Source: Nemania diffusa (taxonomy: Eukaryota > Ascomycota > Sordariomycetes > Xylariales > Xylariaceae). From it: DNA of 64,000 nucleotides. Both the position numbers and the translations under genes were made by a program. Shown in pieces: positions 61,795 to 64,000 of this stretch; the stretch's first letter is position 1; each line of letters opens with the position of its first letter. The notes beneath the pieces are model-generated. The model saw only the letters and a list, made by a program, of their open reading frames with translations, was not told where the DNA came from and ran no database searches. The stretch covers positions 1,860,001 through 1,924,000 of the forward strand of contig JBBPUQ010000001.1 in NCBI GenBank assembly GCA_038501195.1, read 5' to 3'.

Positions 61795-64000
61795 CTAAAA
61801 CTTAAGCGCAACCCAAACCCACCCCCGCAAGCCCCCAGCCACCATCAGCACGCCAAAGATAAAGAACACGCCGGCAGCGGCGAACACGCCCACGTCCTCC
61901 CACGTGGTCTCGCGCCGGCGCCGGCGCCGCCAGAGCAGGCTCCGCTGGTCGAACGCCGGCTTGACCACAACCCACCAGGCGCACGCGAGCCCGAACCAGA
62001 CCATGCACACCGTGACGAGCAGCGAGAGCACGAACAGCATGGCCGCGCCCGACCTGCTGTTCTCGTGACTACCCTCCTCTCCCGCTGTCTTTTCGTGTTC
62101 CGTGAGTTCCGTGTTTCCGTCTCCGGGGTGGCTTTTCTTGGCATCTCGTTCCATTGTTCGTCCCGGGCTTCTGTGCTGTAGTCCTAGCGCCGCGTCCACG
62201 GAGCAGAGTCTACTAAAAGCCACATCGATGCCGCCGCTGCCGTTCCCGCCGCTTCTGCCCCTGAGGGTCGGAATGGTGGGAACGGCGGGCGTGGCCTCGC
62301 GGGTGCCGCGGGTCCGGGGGCTGGGCGTGCGGCTGGGCGTGCGGCTTCTGGTGACGATCTCTTTGGCCCGCGACCTCTGCATGGCGATCTGCGCCGCCTC
62401 TTGGATCATGACTTCCTTGTGCTTGCTAGGCTCCTGGCGGTGCTGAGCTCCGTTGTCTCGTCGGTGGTGCGGCAGATCGACGCCGTTGATCTTGCCTTCT
62501 CTCGCCTGCGCGCTCTGCTCTTGGTTGCTCTGGTGGTGCTGTGGTGAAGGGTTGGCGATGGCGACCCCTTCTAGCTTCCTCAAGGTACGCTTCATGGGTA
62601 CGTTCTTTGCGCTCTGGCAGGTTGTTTGGGCGTGCTGGATCGTGGGTGTCGAATCGACCCCTGACGTCGCAAGGTCTGTTGATGTAGTATCGGTTTCGAG
62701 TATCTTGTGGGCAACCACGAAGCTCTGCGAGTCGCTCTGTGGCGTGGTGGGGTGGAAAGATGTCGTTGCATCCCATTCTCTTTCCCCGTTCAACTTGTTG
62801 CAGAGCGTCTGTTCGCTGCTTTGGGAGCTGGTAACCAGTGGAGTTTCGTCTTTGCCTATGGTACTGCTCTTCCCGTCTTTCGGAGGGTCCATGCGCCACT
62901 GTGTTCCTTCTAGCTGGGATGGGGGATCGGGATCGGATCCAGTAATGGTGATGATGGGTATGGATACAGAGTCCTTCGAGCCTCTCTCGTGGCCCTCGTT
63001 CGTATTGATATCGATGCAGTTGTCTAGAATCCTCATCTCCGAGCTTACTTGGAGAGTCGACTGTCGCTGTATAGCCTGGCGCCCTAGTGGATCTTGGGAA
63101 AGGTCCGTGTTGATGCTGTGGCAACCCTTGCTCGTGTTCTGGATTTCTATTTGCACCTCTGGTCCTGGCATGAGTCTCGCCTGGAACGATGAGTTTCGGA
63201 TAGGTATTACTCTTTGGGAAACCGATAGAGGCTTCGTACTCCCTCTCGGTTTCGACTGGGATGAGATCGCTGTAGCTTCTCTGACGTCTGAGACCGCTAG
63301 TTGTGGGTTGGTTTGGGGTTCTGGAGAGTCCGAAAGGTTTGTTGCTATCCTGAGAGCCGGCTTGTTTAGAGCCTCGCTATGGCTGCTCTCTGCCGGCCTT
63401 GTAGCTGTTACCGGCGGCGAGTGTTTTTCCGTGCGAGTCGATGATTTTTGCATCCCTGCCACCTGTTCTGGATAAGGCAATAGATGGAGATGGGCGTCCG
63501 GGATGAGCAAATCCGAGAAGTGATTCCTTACTTCCTGTCGTGATTGGGGCCGTGGTACGGGCGGAGGGGGCTCCCAGCCCGCGGACACCAGGTTTTCCTC
63601 TGTCTTCCCCGCCGAGGAATGAGTCATTAACCGATTTGGGCGTTTTACCAACTTCCCAGGATCTGTCATTCTCCGGCGGCGCTTGGATAAAAAATGTTTC
63701 TCCTTTTTCTGTTCCGGAGCCGGTGCATCATCGGCAGCGGGGAATACAGAAGGATAGAGGTTCTTCGTATTTGGTTTAGACATATCTGAAAACCCCGTAT
63801 GTGGTGGTGTCGTATGAAGGATGGTGTCTGTCGACTGGGTCTTGCCGTGATCATGCTTGGGAGGCTCGGTATTCTCAAAGTTGCTGACCAGTTTAACAGG
63901 TTTGGATTGACCTATACTAGATCCCCCACTAGATTTGGATGGACGTGAGAAGTTTCTAACGGGAACGGGAACGGGAACGGCAACGGCTTCGTCGGAGCCT
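61795..64000 (-). CDS. Large disordered protein with two C-terminal membrane helices (5' end cut by window)
   Basis: I do not recognise a family. The minus-strand frame ends at a TAG (61797-61795) and stays open to base 64000, so the gene starts outside the window. The ATG at 63783 is probably internal, since 72 further codons upstream are open and of the same character. At least 734 residues are present. Most are predicted disordered, rich in Ser, Pro, Thr and Gln, with a Val-Pro run from a GGGAAC hexanucleotide repeat near 63960. An SR-like patch (VTRSRTPSRTPSPRTRG) lies before the C-terminus. Two hydrophobic helices follow: AMLFVLSLLVTVCMVWFGLA and GVFAAAGVFFIFGVLMVAGG, separated by a basic loop with a run of arginines. 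A tail-anchored membrane protein is the best description. Confidence 0.75.
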   Translation of the reverse strand, partial: GSDEAVAVPVPVPVRNFSRPSKSSGGSSIGQSKPVKLVSNFENTEPPKHDHGKTQSTDTILHTTPPHTGFSDMSKPNTKNLYPSVFPAADDAPAPEQKKEKHFLSKRRRRMTDPGKLVKRPNRLMTHSSAGKTEENLVSAGWEPPPPVPRPQSRQEVRNHFSDLLIPDAHLHLLPYPEQVAGMQKSSTRTEKHSPPVTATRPAESSHSEALNKPALRIATNLSDSPEPQTNPQLAVSDVREATAISSQSKPRGSTKPLSVSQRVIPIRNSSFQARLMPGPEVQIEIQNTSKGCHSINTDLSQDPLGRQAIQRQSTLQVSSEMRILDNCIDINTNEGHERGSKDSVSIPIITITGSDPDPPSQLEGTQWRMDPPKDGKSSTIGKDETPLVTSSQSSEQTLCNKLNGEREWDATTSFHPTTPQSDSQSFVVAHKILETDTTSTDLATSGVDSTPTIQHAQTTCQSAKNVPMKRTLRKLEGVAIANPSPQHHQSNQEQSAQAREGKINGVDLPHHRRDNGAQHRQEPSKHKEVMIQEAAQIAMQRSRAKEIVTRSRTPSRTPSPRTRGTREATPAVPTIPTLRGRSGGNGSGGIDVAFSRLCSVDAALGLQHRSPGRTMERDAKKSHPGDGNTELTEHEKTAGEEGSHENSRSGAAMLFVLSLLVTVCMVWFGLACAWWVVVKPAFDQRSLLWRRRRRRETTWEDVGVFAAAGVFFIFGVLMVAGGLRGWVWVALKF

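Noticed and set aside
62102..63475. Long plus-strand open frames (up to 340 codons) opposite the right-edge gene
   Set aside because: They are mirror frames of the minus-strand serine/proline-rich CDS; the minus frame runs unbroken to the window end and has a sensible C-terminus.

Overview
The window reads as nuclear DNA of a filamentous ascomycete, probably a Sordariomycete (inference). Genes carry short GT..AG introns of 45-143 bp with CTGAC/CTAAC-like branch sites. The contents include a non-reducing polyketide synthase with a SAT domain, a fused LEU1 isopropylmalate dehydratase, and fungus-typical families (DUF7924, DUF3632). An extremely AT-rich block bears the footprint of repeat-induced point mutation (RIP).

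Positions 1 to about 25,190 form an AT isochore with no credible gene; many 60-base rows have no G or C at all. Two nested, RIP-mutated LTR retrotransposons can be delimited inside it. The outer element has 311-bp LTRs at 10065-10375 and 24070-24380, flanked by ATTAA. The inner element has 180-bp LTRs at 13915-14094 and 20977-21156, flanked by ATAGT. Composition changes to normal within about 200 bp near 25.0-25.2 kb.

Right after the boundary comes an apparently uncharacterised aromatic polyketide gene cluster at 25.4-47.1 kb. In order it holds a SnoaL/NTF2-like protein (+), an O-methyltransferase (-), an FAD phenol-hydroxylase-type monooxygenase (+), an NRPS-like A-T-R carboxylate reductase (-), a non-reducing PKS with SAT-KS-MAT-PT-ACP-ACP-TE (+), and, after a 1.7-kb gap, a 14-helix MFS exporter (+). 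The two divergent pairs (O-MT/FMO and NRPS-like/PKS) share short intergenic promoters. A reasonable scheme (inference) is that the PKS makes and its TE releases an aromatic acid, the A-T-R enzyme activates it and reduces it to an aryl aldehyde, the FMO hydroxylates the ring, and the O-MT methylates a phenol. The SnoaL protein would assist a cyclisation, isomerisation or decarboxylation, and the MFS protein would export the product. No transcription factor, P450 or prenyltransferase is visible.

From 47 to 55 kb lies a sparse region with a DUF7924 gene that has a PD-(D/E)XK-like motif pattern, a DUF3632 gene, an RNase T1-like gene broken by one in-frame stop, ankyrin-repeat remnants, and a small lysine-rich gene. 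LEU1 (- strand, four exons) follows at 56.6-59.2 kb. The right edge cuts through a large disordered membrane-anchored protein gene whose reading frame stays open to base 64000. All exon structures were worked out by eye from splice signals, reading-frame phase and family similarity.
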